Assembly (NCBI GenBank): GCA_943331855.1 | Contig: CALQNE010000158.1 | Location: 1-8,018 of the forward strand | Reading direction: 5' to 3' | DNA from: Bordetella parapertussis | GTDB taxonomy: Bacteria > Pseudomonadota > Gammaproteobacteria > Burkholderiales > Burkholderiaceae_B | Length of the DNA stretch: 8,018 bases | Shown here: one piece after another, positions 1 to 6,505 of the stretch | Layout of the letters: the number at the start of each line of letters is the position of its first letter | Numbering within the stretch: position 1 is the first letter of the stretch | Program-made: the position numbers and the translations under genes | The notes under the pieces: generated by a model | Database searches by the model: none | The model's input: the letters and a program-made list of their open reading frames with translations, nothing else | Told to the model about the DNA's origin: nothing

Positions 1-737
1 AACGCAACCTCTAAGACCTCGAGCATCACCTTGCAACGCTCTGCGCGAACCTCTGGGCTTGCGGTCATTTTTGCCGTCGGTAGCCGAGTTAACGCAGCGA
101 CCGGATTGAGGCCGCAATTAATTAACAACTTATGCCAGATGTCGTAACGAATGTCGGTCGCTGCCACCCCATTGATCCCAGCAGCTTGTAGTGCTTGAAC
201 GATGCGATCGACGCGAGAAGAGGGTGCATTATCCGGCTCACCAAAGACCCAGCGGTCGCCCAGTGCGGTCTTAATGACGCCGGGCTCAATGACTTCATTG
301 GGCGAATAGATCACACCACCGAGTGAACGATCTTTCAGACGATTCCAGAGCTCGCCACCCGGATCCACGCACTCAAGGTGAGTCTGCGGGTTCGTGGTGC
401 CTTTATTCCACCACCAAGGGATGCCATTCATAGCAAATGCGGCCACACCTTCCTTGGCCAGCAAGCGCTCGATAGGCGCAGCCGCCGCCGGCAATGCTTG
501 GGCCTTCAGGGTCACGAGTACGATATCTTGCGGGGGCAAGGTAGAGGGGTCATCCGTCGCTGCGGCAGGACGTCCGGTAAAGATTTCGTCGCCTCGAAAT
601 ACTTTCAGCCCATTTTGTTGAATCGCGCGCAACTGGGCGCCACGTGCCACCACAGAGATCTCGTCATGGCCAGCCGCGATTAACCGCGCTGCCAAATGCC
701 CACCGACTGCACCCGCACCATAAATACAAATCTTCAT
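1..737 (-). CDS. 2-dehydropantoate 2-reductase family protein (ketopantoate reductase-like), C-terminus cut by window edge
   Basis: Partial gene: 245 codons from ATG at 737, running off the left edge. The N-terminus has the Rossmann NAD(P)-binding motif G-A-G-A-V-G-G at residues 7-13 after a short beta strand (MKICIY). Family landmarks follow: a Lys at 78 after a hydrophobic strand, the M-N-G segment around Asn104, and W-H-K-L-L-I-N-C with Lys203, Asn207 and Asn211 matching the catalytic Lys and pantoate-binding Asn residues of E. coli PanE as I recall them. The C-terminal helical domain, with the remaining substrate residues, is outside the window. PanE reduces ketopantoate to pantoate with NADPH in the cytosol. 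Burkholderiales carry many paralogues near catabolic operons, so this copy may reduce another 2-oxo acid; I therefore give no symbol. The ribosome site is weak (GGA about 8 nt before ATG). A candidate terminator and promoter separate it from the operon to the right. Confidence 0.85.
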   Translation of the reverse strand, partial: MKICIYGAGAVGGHLAARLIAAGHDEISVVARGAQLRAIQQNGLKVFRGDEIFTGRPAAATDDPSTLPPQDIVLVTLKAQALPAAAAPIERLLAKEGVAAFAMNGIPWWWNKGTTNPQTHLECVDPGGELWNRLKDRSLGGVIYSPNEVIEPGVIKTALGDRWVFGEPDNAPSSRVDRIVQALQAAGINGVAATDIRYDIWHKLLINCGLNPVAALTRLPTAKMTASPEVRAERCKVMLEVLEVA

Positions 738-775
738 CGCAACAATCCAGTTAAACAGGTCAAACAAGCCTCGCC

Positions 776-803
776 ATTATCCAGTTGGCGGGCTGCGGTG
801 CAA
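776..803 (-). promoter_or_regulatory. Candidate sigma70 promoter for the ketopantoate reductase-like gene
   Basis: Read on the minus strand: -35 TTGCAC (798-803), 16-nt spacer, -10 GATAAT (776-781, five of six consensus bases). Transcription would start about 30 nt before the ATG at 737. The position between a candidate terminator and the gene start makes sense, but the -35 match is only moderate. Confidence 0.3.
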
Positions 804-888
804 GTGGTATTCGGGGGGAACTTAGGTGGATAGGTTCGGCCGACAAGCCTAGTGGCAAGAGCTTGTTACATCTAGAAACATTACTTTA

Positions 889-904
889 CATAATATACAT
901 TATG
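889..904. repeat. AT-rich inverted repeat, possible operator
   Basis: CATAAT-ATAC-ATTATG: two perfect 6-base arms around a 4-base centre, in an AT-rich patch of the 738-1016 intergenic region, upstream of the candidate promoter at 776-803. The size and symmetry would suit a dimeric regulator, but chance palindromes are common in AT-rich DNA. Apart from this element, the candidate promoter and the candidate terminator, I see nothing convincing in the intergenic region. Confidence 0.22.
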
Positions 905-923
905 CGTATTATCCTAATGGTCA

Positions 924-967
924 AAAAGAGCACTCTCCCTAGACAACGCAAGAAAAAATGCTCTTTT
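924..967 (-). terminator. Candidate terminator after the catabolic operon
   Basis: Perfect 9-base inverted repeat: AAAAGAGCA at 924-932 and TGCTCTTTT at 959-967, with a 26-nt loop. On the minus strand it lies about 50 nt after the stop codon of the crotonase-family gene and ends in a run of five T, like an intrinsic terminator. The mirror arrangement of A and T could also serve the other direction. The long loop and short GC core make it a weak terminator at best. Confidence 0.38.
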
Positions 968-1016
968 ACCCCACAGCTCAACGATCAGATAAACCGCTGT
1001 GCAAGCCGGTTCAAGC

Positions 1017-1817
1017 TCAGTCGCCCGTGAACTTGGGCTTACGTTTTTCAGAGAACGCCAGGATCGCTTCTTTATAGTCTTGTGTCGTTTGCACCAAGGC
1101 TTGATTGGCCGCAGCCATGTCTAACGAGGTATGCAAAGGCACATGCTGTGAATCACGAATCAGCCGTTTGCTCGCGCGTGAAGACTGTACTGGGTGTGCC
1201 GCAATGCGTTGCGCCAACTTTCTGGCCTCGTTCATCAGCTCGGCATCATCCACGACCTTAGACACCAATCCAATCTTGGCCGCCTCTTCACCGTCAATAA
1301 AATCCCCGGTAAACGTCATTTCATAGGCTTTTGATAAGCCGACCGCCCGCGGCAAAAACCAGGCGCCGCCGTCACCGGATAACAATCCAACCCTTAAGAA
1401 GCTTTCGCCGAACTTGGCACTACGCGCTGCGATGCGAATATCGCACATCGTTGCCAGATCCAGCCCCGCACCAATCGCCGCGCCGTTAACCGCCGCGATT
1501 GACGGTGCCTCAAGGCCGTATAACGCCAACGGAATGCGCTGAATCCCTTGGTGGTAATACCGACGAACTTCGGTTGGGGTCATGGGCTTGCTGACAGTGG
1601 CACGGTCTTTCATTTTTTTAACGTTTCCGCCTGATGAAAACCCCTCACCAGCGCCAGTCAAAATGACACAACCCACCGACAAGTCGGCATTGATTCTTGC
1701 CACATGGGCAACGATGGCATCAATAATGGCATCGGATAAAGCGTTGCGTGTATCTGGCTCATTCAGAGTCAAGGTCACAACACCGCCGTCCTGCTCGTAG
1801 GTCACTGCATCCGTCAT
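1017..1817 (-). CDS. Enoyl-CoA hydratase/isomerase (crotonase) family protein
   Basis: 266 aa, full length for the family. Crotonase-fold landmarks: N-terminal V-V-T-L-T-L-N strand with N-A-L-S around residues 13-28; oxyanion-hole segment F-S-S-G-G-N at 60-65; second segment N-G-A-A-I-G-A-G-L-D at 111-120; C-D-I-R-I-A; then S-G-D-G-G-A-W at 147-153; C-terminal F-S-E-K-R-K-P-K-F. Aligned by eye to rat crotonase, the two catalytic Glu positions (E144, E164) are Asp120 and Phe140, so simple hydration of 2-enoyl-CoA is not assured. Isomerase, hydrolase or another crotonase-fold reaction is possible, perhaps using Asp149. Start ATG 1817 is supported by AGGA 7 nt upstream, which overlaps the TAG stop of the preceding binding-protein gene; the two genes are 9 nt apart and likely translationally coupled. 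Last gene of the probable operon; stop codon TGA. Family certain, reaction not. Confidence 0.92.
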   Translation of the reverse strand: MTDAVTYEQDGGVVTLTLNEPDTRNALSDAIIDAIVAHVARINADLSVGCVILTGAGEGFSSGGNVKKMKDRATVSKPMTPTEVRRYYHQGIQRIPLALYGLEAPSIAAVNGAAIGAGLDLATMCDIRIAARSAKFGESFLRVGLLSGDGGAWFLPRAVGLSKAYEMTFTGDFIDGEEAAKIGLVSKVVDDAELMNEARKLAQRIAAHPVQSSRASKRLIRDSQHVPLHTSLDMAAANQALVQTTQDYKEAILAFSEKRKPKFTGD

Positions 1818-1826
1818 TTTGTAATC

Positions 1827-2795
1827 CTATTTTGAAAGTGTGTCGTTCTTAACTGCAGCTTGCCAGCGGGCGGTTTCAGTCACGATGTGATTGCGCACCT
1901 CTTCAGGGCTACCCGTTTTGACAGAGGTTGCAAGATTACCCAAGCGGTCTCGCATAAATTGTGTGTTCAATACTTCCGTCACACTCTGGTTAAGTTTAGT
2001 GACAATCTCTTTAGGGATTCCCGCTGGGCCCAGCAAAAAGAATGTGATGTCAGGGGTCATGGTTGGAAACCCTGACTCAAGCGCAGTCGGAACATCAGGC
2101 AGCGCACTTAAACGCTTTTCGCCCGTGACGGCTAAAACATTAACCTTGCCACCTTTTGCCAAGGGTAACGCCGAAGCTGAGGTCGTAATCCACAATTGAA
2201 TACGACCTGCCAATACATCAACCTGTGCATCTGAAGTCGCTTTGTACGGGATCATCACCATGTCGACCCCTGCACTCGCTTTAAACATCGAGCCAAGAAA
2301 AGCCGACATACTTCCAGCCGGGCCGTTGTAGTTCATTTCGCCAGGCTTGGCTTTGGCTAAGGCGGCCAACTCTTTGAGCGTTTTTGCAGGCACGCTTGGC
2401 GGAACCGAAAGTACATACGGTAGCCCGGCAACAAAGGCGATGGGCGTGAAATCCTTCTCCATATTGGTACGAATCGTATTGGAGACTTGATAGATGATGC
2501 TGCTGGTGCTGGTCAAAATAACGGTATAGCCATCCGGCTTGGCTTGCGCCACGTAATCCATCGCAATGTTGCCGGTTGCACCCGCTTTATTTTCAACGAT
2601 GAAGGTGACTTTCATCTGCTCAGTCAGTTTTTGACTAAGCTCACGAGCAATCAAATCGTTGCCGCTACCCGGACCATACGGAACGATGATCGTCACGGAT
2701 TTATTTGGAAAATCTTGGGCGCTGGCAGGACTCATTGCCAGACCCAACAGGCATGCGCTAAATACAAGGGGTAACGTACGTAAAAAGTTTGTCAT
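1827..2795 (-). CDS. Bug/TctC-family periplasmic solute-binding protein (second copy)
   Basis: 322 aa from ATG at 2795. A GTG one codon upstream (2798) is also possible, but GGAG at 2801-2804 is only 2 nt from it and 5 nt from the ATG, so I prefer ATG. Signal peptide: Arg near the N-terminus, hydrophobic core, and A-S-A followed by Gln-Asp, cleavage after about residue 26. Mature protein begins with the family pattern F-P-x-K-S-V-T-I-I-V-P-Y-G-P-G-S-G-N-D (to residue 47), followed by V-E-N-K-A-G-A-T-G-N and P-D-G-Y-T (about 87-91) and the late V-P-T-A-L-E-S-G-F-P segment. Bug proteins bind carboxylates or related small molecules in the periplasm, some for the TctAB permease. No tctA or tctB is in the window, so the partner permease is encoded elsewhere. 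Paralogous to the gene just upstream but clearly diverged. The ligand cannot be read from sequence. Confidence 0.93.
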   Translation of the reverse strand: MTNFLRTLPLVFSACLLGLAMSPASAQDFPNKSVTIIVPYGPGSGNDLIARELSQKLTEQMKVTFIVENKAGATGNIAMDYVAQAKPDGYTVILTSTSSIIYQVSNTIRTNMEKDFTPIAFVAGLPYVLSVPPSVPAKTLKELAALAKAKPGEMNYNGPAGSMSAFLGSMFKASAGVDMVMIPYKATSDAQVDVLAGRIQLWITTSASALPLAKGGKVNVLAVTGEKRLSALPDVPTALESGFPTMTPDITFFLLGPAGIPKEIVTKLNQSVTEVLNTQFMRDRLGNLATSVKTGSPEEVRNHIVTETARWQAAVKNDTLSK

Positions 2796-2863
2796 CACGT
2801 CTCCGAATTATTTTTTATTTTTAAAACAATGGTCATCAGACAGCGCATTCACGAGCATACTAA

Positions 2864-2890
2864 TTTATACAATACTTACTGTGGTTGCAA
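2864..2890 (-). promoter_or_regulatory. Possible weak internal promoter before the second Bug/TctC gene
   Basis: Minus strand: TTGCAA (2885-2890) and TATAAA (2864-2869) with a 15-nt spacer, overlapping the end of the upstream binding-protein gene and followed by an AT-rich leader of about 70 nt before the next start codon. The spacer is shorter than ideal, so this is only a candidate for uncoupled expression of the distal genes. Confidence 0.2.
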
Positions 2891-3841
2891 ACCTGCTTCT
2901 TTCGCAATTTTCGCGAAACGCGCAATTTCTTCAAGTTGATATCGTCGCATCTGCGCCGCGTCATAGGGCATCAACTCAACGAGCATTTGATCTGCATATT
3001 CTTTCGCAACAGGTGCTGCCAAGATCGCTTGCAATGCCTGTTCTAATTTATCGGTAACAAGCTTTGGGGTATCGCTACGAACATAAAACGAAGTCCAGGT
3101 GTAATTCGTAAACTCTGGAAATCCACTTTCTGCGACAGTCGGCACCTCAGGAAAATCAGGATGACGTTGCTCAGACGACAGGGCCAGTGCTCTAAATCGA
3201 CCTGACTTTAAAAGCGGTACCGCACCATTGAAACTCACAATGCCGAAATCGAGCTGGTTGCCGAGTAGGCTCACCATGATTTCGCCCGCACCTTTGTACG
3301 AAATATTTTCAAACTTAACGCCCGCAACATTGGCTAACCAGGCAAGAGACAATTGATAGCCTAACGCGTACGTGCCTCCGTTTAGCGGCACCGGTGAGGT
3401 TTTCGCCTGTGCCAGCAGCTCTGTAAGTGATTTATATTTTGAGTCTTTCGAAACCACAATAGCATTCACGCCACGCGTTAAACCACCCACTGGCTTAAAA
3501 TCTTTGACCGCATCGTACGAAAGTTCTTTAAGCATGATGGGGTTCACAGCCATCAGCGAATTACTACCCATCAACATCGTATAGCCGTCAGCAGGCGCTG
3601 CCTTGACTGTATTCATTGCCAACATCCCTGCGGCTCCGGTTCTGTTCTCGACTAAAACATTTTGACCAAAGGTTTTAGACAGTAACTCTCCAAAGAAGCG
3701 CGAAGCGTGATCGGCACCACTGCCCGTCGAAAAGGGCACAATAATTTTTATCGAACGCGTTGGAAAATCATTCGTTTGCGCGCTAGCTGCACTCAGCAGC
3801 AGACTAATACACACGAAAAATCCGTGAAGAATATTTTTCAC
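2876..3841 (-). CDS. Bug/TctC-family periplasmic solute-binding protein (first copy)
   Basis: 321 aa with a GTG start at 3841, supported by a strong GAGGAGG (3851-3857) 9 nt upstream. Signal peptide: Lys2, hydrophobic core, A-S-A then Gln22, cleavage after about residue 21. Family pattern in the mature part: F-P-T-R-S-I-K-I-I-V-P-F-S-T-G-S-G-A-D (to residue 44), V-E-N-R-T-G-A-A-G at 64-72, A-D-G-Y-T at 84-88, and V-P-T-V-A-E-S-G-F-P in the second lobe. Expected to bind an organic acid or similar solute in the periplasm and pass it to a tripartite-type permease or act in sensing. It follows the CoA-transferase by 18 nt and precedes a second Bug gene by 80 nt. Two adjacent, divergent receptors in one operon suggest two related substrates, or one for uptake and one for another role. 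Ligand unknown. Confidence 0.93.
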   Translation of the reverse strand: MKNILHGFFVCISLLLSAASAQTNDFPTRSIKIIVPFSTGSGADHASRFFGELLSKTFGQNVLVENRTGAAGMLAMNTVKAAPADGYTMLMGSNSLMAVNPIMLKELSYDAVKDFKPVGGLTRGVNAIVVSKDSKYKSLTELLAQAKTSPVPLNGGTYALGYQLSLAWLANVAGVKFENISYKGAGEIMVSLLGNQLDFGIVSFNGAVPLLKSGRFRALALSSEQRHPDFPEVPTVAESGFPEFTNYTWTSFYVRSDTPKLVTDKLEQALQAILAAPVAKEYADQMLVELMPYDAAQMRRYQLEEIARFAKIAKEAGLQPQ

Positions 3842-3859
3842 TTTGGGTGCCCTCCTCGA

Positions 3860-5083
3860 CTAGATCACACCTTCTTGACGTAAGGCCTCGAGATCCGCAT
3901 CTGTGAGACCAAACCATTCAGAATAAACCGCCTGATTATGTTGCCCTAAATCAGGACTCGCCACCGTTTTAACCCGATCTGTGCCATGAATAAATAAAGG
4001 GGTATGGGGCAACACGACCCGTCCAAGATCTTTGTCGTCAAACCATTCGAGCATCCCGCGCTCGTGCATATGTCGATCGTTCATCACCTCAAGCAAATCG
4101 CGCACAGGCGCCGCCGGAAAACCATGTTTTTTACTCAGTGCAAACAGCTCTGCACGCGGTAGGCTCTCGGTCCACTTAGTAATTTCAGCGTCGGTCTCTG
4201 AAATGTTTTCAACTCGAAGTTTGTTTGTTGCAAATCTGGGATCCGAGCGCAAATCTTCGCGATTCATTGCTGCCAGCATATTGAGCCAATGCGGTTCAGT
4301 CACGCACACCACCGCAATGTATCCATCTTTTGCTGGGTAAACGTTATAGGGCGCTAGTGCCAGACCACCATGTCGATTGCCCACGCGTGGCGGAACCACG
4401 CCAACAGACTTGTGTGTAATACCCATATTGGACGCAAGTGTTGGATAGGCAGTCTCTTGCATCGATACTTCGACTAAACGCCCCTCACCTGTTTGCGAAC
4501 GTTCGTACAACGCCGTCATGATGCCTGCGTATAAGTGAACACCACTCAAAAAATCGACGATAGAAGCGCCTGCACGCAACGGTGGGCCATCCGGTGTGCC
4601 AGTCACGCTCATGATGCCTGACGCCGCTTGAATCGTTACATCCATCGCCAGGTTATCGCGATCAGGCCCAGATAAGCCATACCCTGTTCCTGAACCGTAA
4701 ATTAAACGAGGGTTGATTTCGTGCAATACCGACCAACCCACGCCTAAACGGTCCATCACGCCCGGTGCAAAATTTTCAACAACGATATCGGCGCGTGCAA
4801 CCATCTTTTTAAATAGTTCTCGACCTTTTTCAGTCTTTAAATTCAACGTAATGCCGCGCTTATTCGTATTTAACATTGCCATGGGCAAGGAGGCACCGCC
4901 ACTGACCTTGGCGCGTATGCGCGATGGCTCACCATTTAATGGCTCAATCTTTATAACGTCTGCTCCGGCTTTTGCCATTAAAAAGGTTGCATAAGGACCT
5001 TGATAAATTTGAGTCAGATCAATGACGGTAATGCCTGCAAGAGGCGTGTTCGCCCGTGCGGTTTTTGGCGATGTATTGGCCAT
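3860..5083 (-). CDS. CaiB/BaiF family (type III) CoA-transferase
   Basis: 407 aa, normal length for family III. Landmarks: P-L-A-G-I-T-V-I-D-L-T near the N-terminus, G-A-D-V-I-K-I-E-P at 40-48, N-x-N-K-R-G-I-T-L at 72-80, V-V-E-N-F-A-P-G at 101-108 followed by M-D-R-L-G-V-G, then Y-G-x-S-G-P at 135-140. The putative catalytic Asp is Asp177 in R-A-G-A-S-I-V-D, aligned by eye with Asp169 of formyl-CoA transferase. These cytosolic enzymes move CoA between carboxylates through aspartyl and glutamyl anhydride/thioester intermediates. Here it most likely activates the imported acid for the dehydrogenase encoded upstream; donor and acceptor are unknown. Start ATG 5083 has GGAG about 11 nt upstream. 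The 85-nt gap to the preceding acyl-CoA dehydrogenase holds a stable hairpin; the next gene starts 18 nt after the TAG stop. Confidence 0.94.
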   Translation of the reverse strand: MANTSPKTARANTPLAGITVIDLTQIYQGPYATFLMAKAGADVIKIEPLNGEPSRIRAKVSGGASLPMAMLNTNKRGITLNLKTEKGRELFKKMVARADIVVENFAPGVMDRLGVGWSVLHEINPRLIYGSGTGYGLSGPDRDNLAMDVTIQAASGIMSVTGTPDGPPLRAGASIVDFLSGVHLYAGIMTALYERSQTGEGRLVEVSMQETAYPTLASNMGITHKSVGVVPPRVGNRHGGLALAPYNVYPAKDGYIAVVCVTEPHWLNMLAAMNREDLRSDPRFATNKLRVENISETDAEITKWTESLPRAELFALSKKHGFPAAPVRDLLEVMNDRHMHERGMLEWFDDKDLGRVVLPHTPLFIHGTDRVKTVASPDLGQHNQAVYSEWFGLTDADLEALRQEGVI

Positions 5084-5108
5084 GATTTATCAGTCTCCGA
5101 AATACATA

Positions 5109-5134
5109 CAGCTCATGCCCGAAGGCCTGAGCTG
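5109..5134 (-). promoter_or_regulatory. Intercistronic hairpin with UUCG tetraloop
   Basis: On the minus-strand transcript the arms CAGCTCAGGCC and GGCATGAGCTG (11 bases each, a single G-A mismatch) close a TTCG loop, giving the exceptionally stable C(UUCG)G tetraloop. It lies 34 nt after the acyl-CoA dehydrogenase stop and 25 nt before the CoA-transferase ATG. There is no real U tract (only TGTATGTATTT follows), so it is more likely an mRNA-stabilising or partial attenuation element than a full terminator. Confidence 0.5.
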
Positions 5135-5168
5135 ACGCTGCAATGTGTTGAATAAAAAGCAAGAACGC

Positions 5169-6347
5169 TTAGCGTGTTTCTTTCAGTATTTTTTTTGCGA
5201 TCGACATGCGATGTACTTCGGACGGGCCTTCATACACACGCATCACCCGAACACGTTGCGCCATTAATTGCAAGGGTAGCTCTTTGGTCACACCCATCGC
5301 ACCAAATGTTTGCATCGCACGATCAAGAACTTCAGCGGCCATTTCAGTGGCATAGACTTTAATCATCGACGCTTCGGTGCGAACATCAATACCTTGTTCT
5401 TGTTTACGCGCAGCATCTTGCACCATTAAACGACAGGCGTGCATTTTCATGGCGGCATCCGCAATCCAGAACTGAATCGCCTGGCGATCTGCCAACAGTG
5501 CACCAAACGTGGTGCGCTGCTTTGCATGCGAGCACATCATCTCGATTGCACGACGGCACATTCCGATGCACCACGTGCCGATTTGTAGGCGACGCACTAC
5601 CAAACGCAGCTGCATAGGCGCGAAGCCAGCACCAATTTCACCCAAGATATTTTCAGCTGGGATACGGCAATCTTCAAAAACAAGTTCGTAAGTACGGTGT
5701 CCGGCAAGCATTGGAATTTCACGCAAAATTTCAAAACCTGGCGTATCTTTTTCAACAATAAAGGCTGTAATCCCTTCGTGACGTTTACCACTACCGACAC
5801 GTGCCATCACAATCACAAAATCAGCGGCAGGTACTTTACTGACCCAGATTTTTCGACCATTGATCACCCACTCGTCACCGACTTTTTCTGCACGCGTGAT
5901 CATGCCTGATGGATCACCTCCCGCGTTCGGTTCTGAAATCGCGATGGCAGACTTAGCGATTCCTGCAGCATAGGGCTCAAGATATTTCTTTTTTTGCTCA
6001 GGCGTACCAACTGCCAACAGCATATGCATATTGGGCGAGTCAGGCGGGAACACAAAAGGTGTCACCGTGCGCCCAAGCTCTTCGTTCAAGGCCATCCAGG
6101 TTGTTGCAGGCAGATTGGCGCCACCAAGTTCTTCTGGGCCATCTAACGCCCAGAGCCCTAATGCTTTACATTTTTTGTATAAGGCAGCCTCTTCGTCGGG
6201 CAGTAATCTGAGGTATTCACCTTTAATATCGCGTGCCAAAACAGCGGCTTCAAGCGGCATCAATTCTTGATCAACAAACTTGGCGACCAAGTCGACAATC
6301 ATGCGTGCGTCTTCGGCTTGCTGTGCAGTACTCAATTCGTTGCTCAC
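5169..6347 (-). CDS. Acyl-CoA dehydrogenase family protein
   Basis: 392 aa from a GTG start at 6347, typical length. The frame stays open to a TTG at 6365, but AAGGAG (6354-6359) sits 6 nt before the GTG and would lie inside the longer version, so GTG is the start. Domains: N-terminal helical part (to about 125), middle beta domain with I-S-E-P-N-A-G-G-D-P-S-G (about 137-148) and W-V-I-N-G-R-K-I-W-V-S for FAD/substrate contact, and C-terminal helical domain with R-T-T-F-G (278-282) and Q-T-F-G-A-M-G (346-352). The catalytic base is Glu373 in Y-E-G-P-S-E-V-H-R, the usual position. It oxidises an acyl-CoA at C2-C3 with FAD, passing electrons to ETF, in the cytosol. First gene of the minus-strand operon, divergent from the selenoprotein gene. 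Probably acts on the thioester made by the downstream CoA-transferase; chain type cannot be told. Confidence 0.93.
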   Translation of the reverse strand: MSNELSTAQQAEDARMIVDLVAKFVDQELMPLEAAVLARDIKGEYLRLLPDEEAALYKKCKALGLWALDGPEELGGANLPATTWMALNEELGRTVTPFVFPPDSPNMHMLLAVGTPEQKKKYLEPYAAGIAKSAIAISEPNAGGDPSGMITRAEKVGDEWVINGRKIWVSKVPAADFVIVMARVGSGKRHEGITAFIVEKDTPGFEILREIPMLAGHRTYELVFEDCRIPAENILGEIGAGFAPMQLRLVVRRLQIGTWCIGMCRRAIEMMCSHAKQRTTFGALLADRQAIQFWIADAAMKMHACRLMVQDAARKQEQGIDVRTEASMIKVYATEMAAEVLDRAMQTFGAMGVTKELPLQLMAQRVRVMRVYEGPSEVHRMSIAKKILKETR

Positions 6348-6353
6348 CCTACT

Positions 6354-6359
6354 CTCCTT
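6354..6359 (-). promoter_or_regulatory. Ribosome binding site that fixes the acyl-CoA dehydrogenase start
   Basis: AAGGAG on the minus strand, 6 nt before the GTG at 6347. It excludes the longer TTG start at 6365, which would put the site inside the coding region. Confidence 0.75.
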
Positions 6360-6371
6360 ATCCAATTATTC

Positions 6372-6387
6372 CTATCTTAGCTGATAG
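6372..6387. repeat. Short inverted repeat in the divergent intergenic region
   Basis: CTATC (6372-6376) and GATAG (6383-6387) around TTAGCT. It lies about 25 nt before the acyl-CoA dehydrogenase start and just upstream of the plus-strand candidate promoter, where a shared operator would be expected. The arms are short, so chance is possible. Confidence 0.2.
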
Positions 6388-6398
6388 CGAGACTCGAG

Positions 6399-6427
6399 TT
6401 GCACTACGCCCTGCTCTGCCCTATGCT
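6399..6427 (+). promoter_or_regulatory. Candidate sigma70 promoter for the selenoprotein gene
   Basis: TTGCAC (6399-6404), 17-nt spacer, TATGCT (6422-6427). Spacing is ideal; the hexamers match consensus at three and four positions. A TATAAA at 6433-6438 is an alternative -10 but lacks a good -35. The leader would be roughly 70 nt. Confidence 0.35.
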
Positions 6428-6442
6428 TGGGTTATAAAACCT

Positions 6443-6480
6443 TGCTCAACGCTCAGGTCGCAGACTCGCCCGGCTGAGCA
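6443..6480 (+). repeat. Inverted repeat in the leader of the selenoprotein gene
   Basis: GCTCAG at 6451-6456 pairs with CTGAGC at 6474-6479. Alternatively TGCTCA at 6443-6448 pairs with TGAGCA at 6475-6480. The two pairings exclude each other and lie between the candidate promoter and the ribosome site, so a leader hairpin or operator is possible. No clear terminator tail is present. Confidence 0.2.
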
Positions 6481-6494
6481 TCGTCAAAATAACC

Positions 6495-6499
6495 GGAGG
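6495..6499 (+). promoter_or_regulatory. Ribosome binding site of the selenoprotein gene
   Basis: GGAGG 6 nt before ATG 6506. It marks this ATG as the start, although the frame is open further upstream into the opposite-strand dehydrogenase gene. Confidence 0.8.
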
Positions 6500-6505
6500 C
6501 TTCAC

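Noticed and set aside
785..1030. Small plus-strand ORF (81 aa) between the ketopantoate reductase-like gene and the crotonase-family gene
   Set aside because: It needs a non-ATG start, internal ATGs lack a ribosome site, the product is a low-complexity basic peptide, and it runs through the candidate terminator into the end of the crotonase-family gene.
2740..2795. Lipoprotein signal (Cys near residue 15) in the second Bug/TctC protein
   Set aside because: The residues before Cys (F-S-A) do not make a good lipobox, and a clear A-S-A signal peptidase I site follows at about residue 26.
5109..5134. Full intrinsic terminator splitting the operon
   Set aside because: The hairpin is strong but has no U tract after it on the minus strand, and the downstream genes lack an obvious promoter of their own.
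5597..5800. Minus-strand 67-aa ORF inside the acyl-CoA dehydrogenase gene
   Set aside because: It is an out-of-frame reading of a gene whose own frame carries all family motifs.
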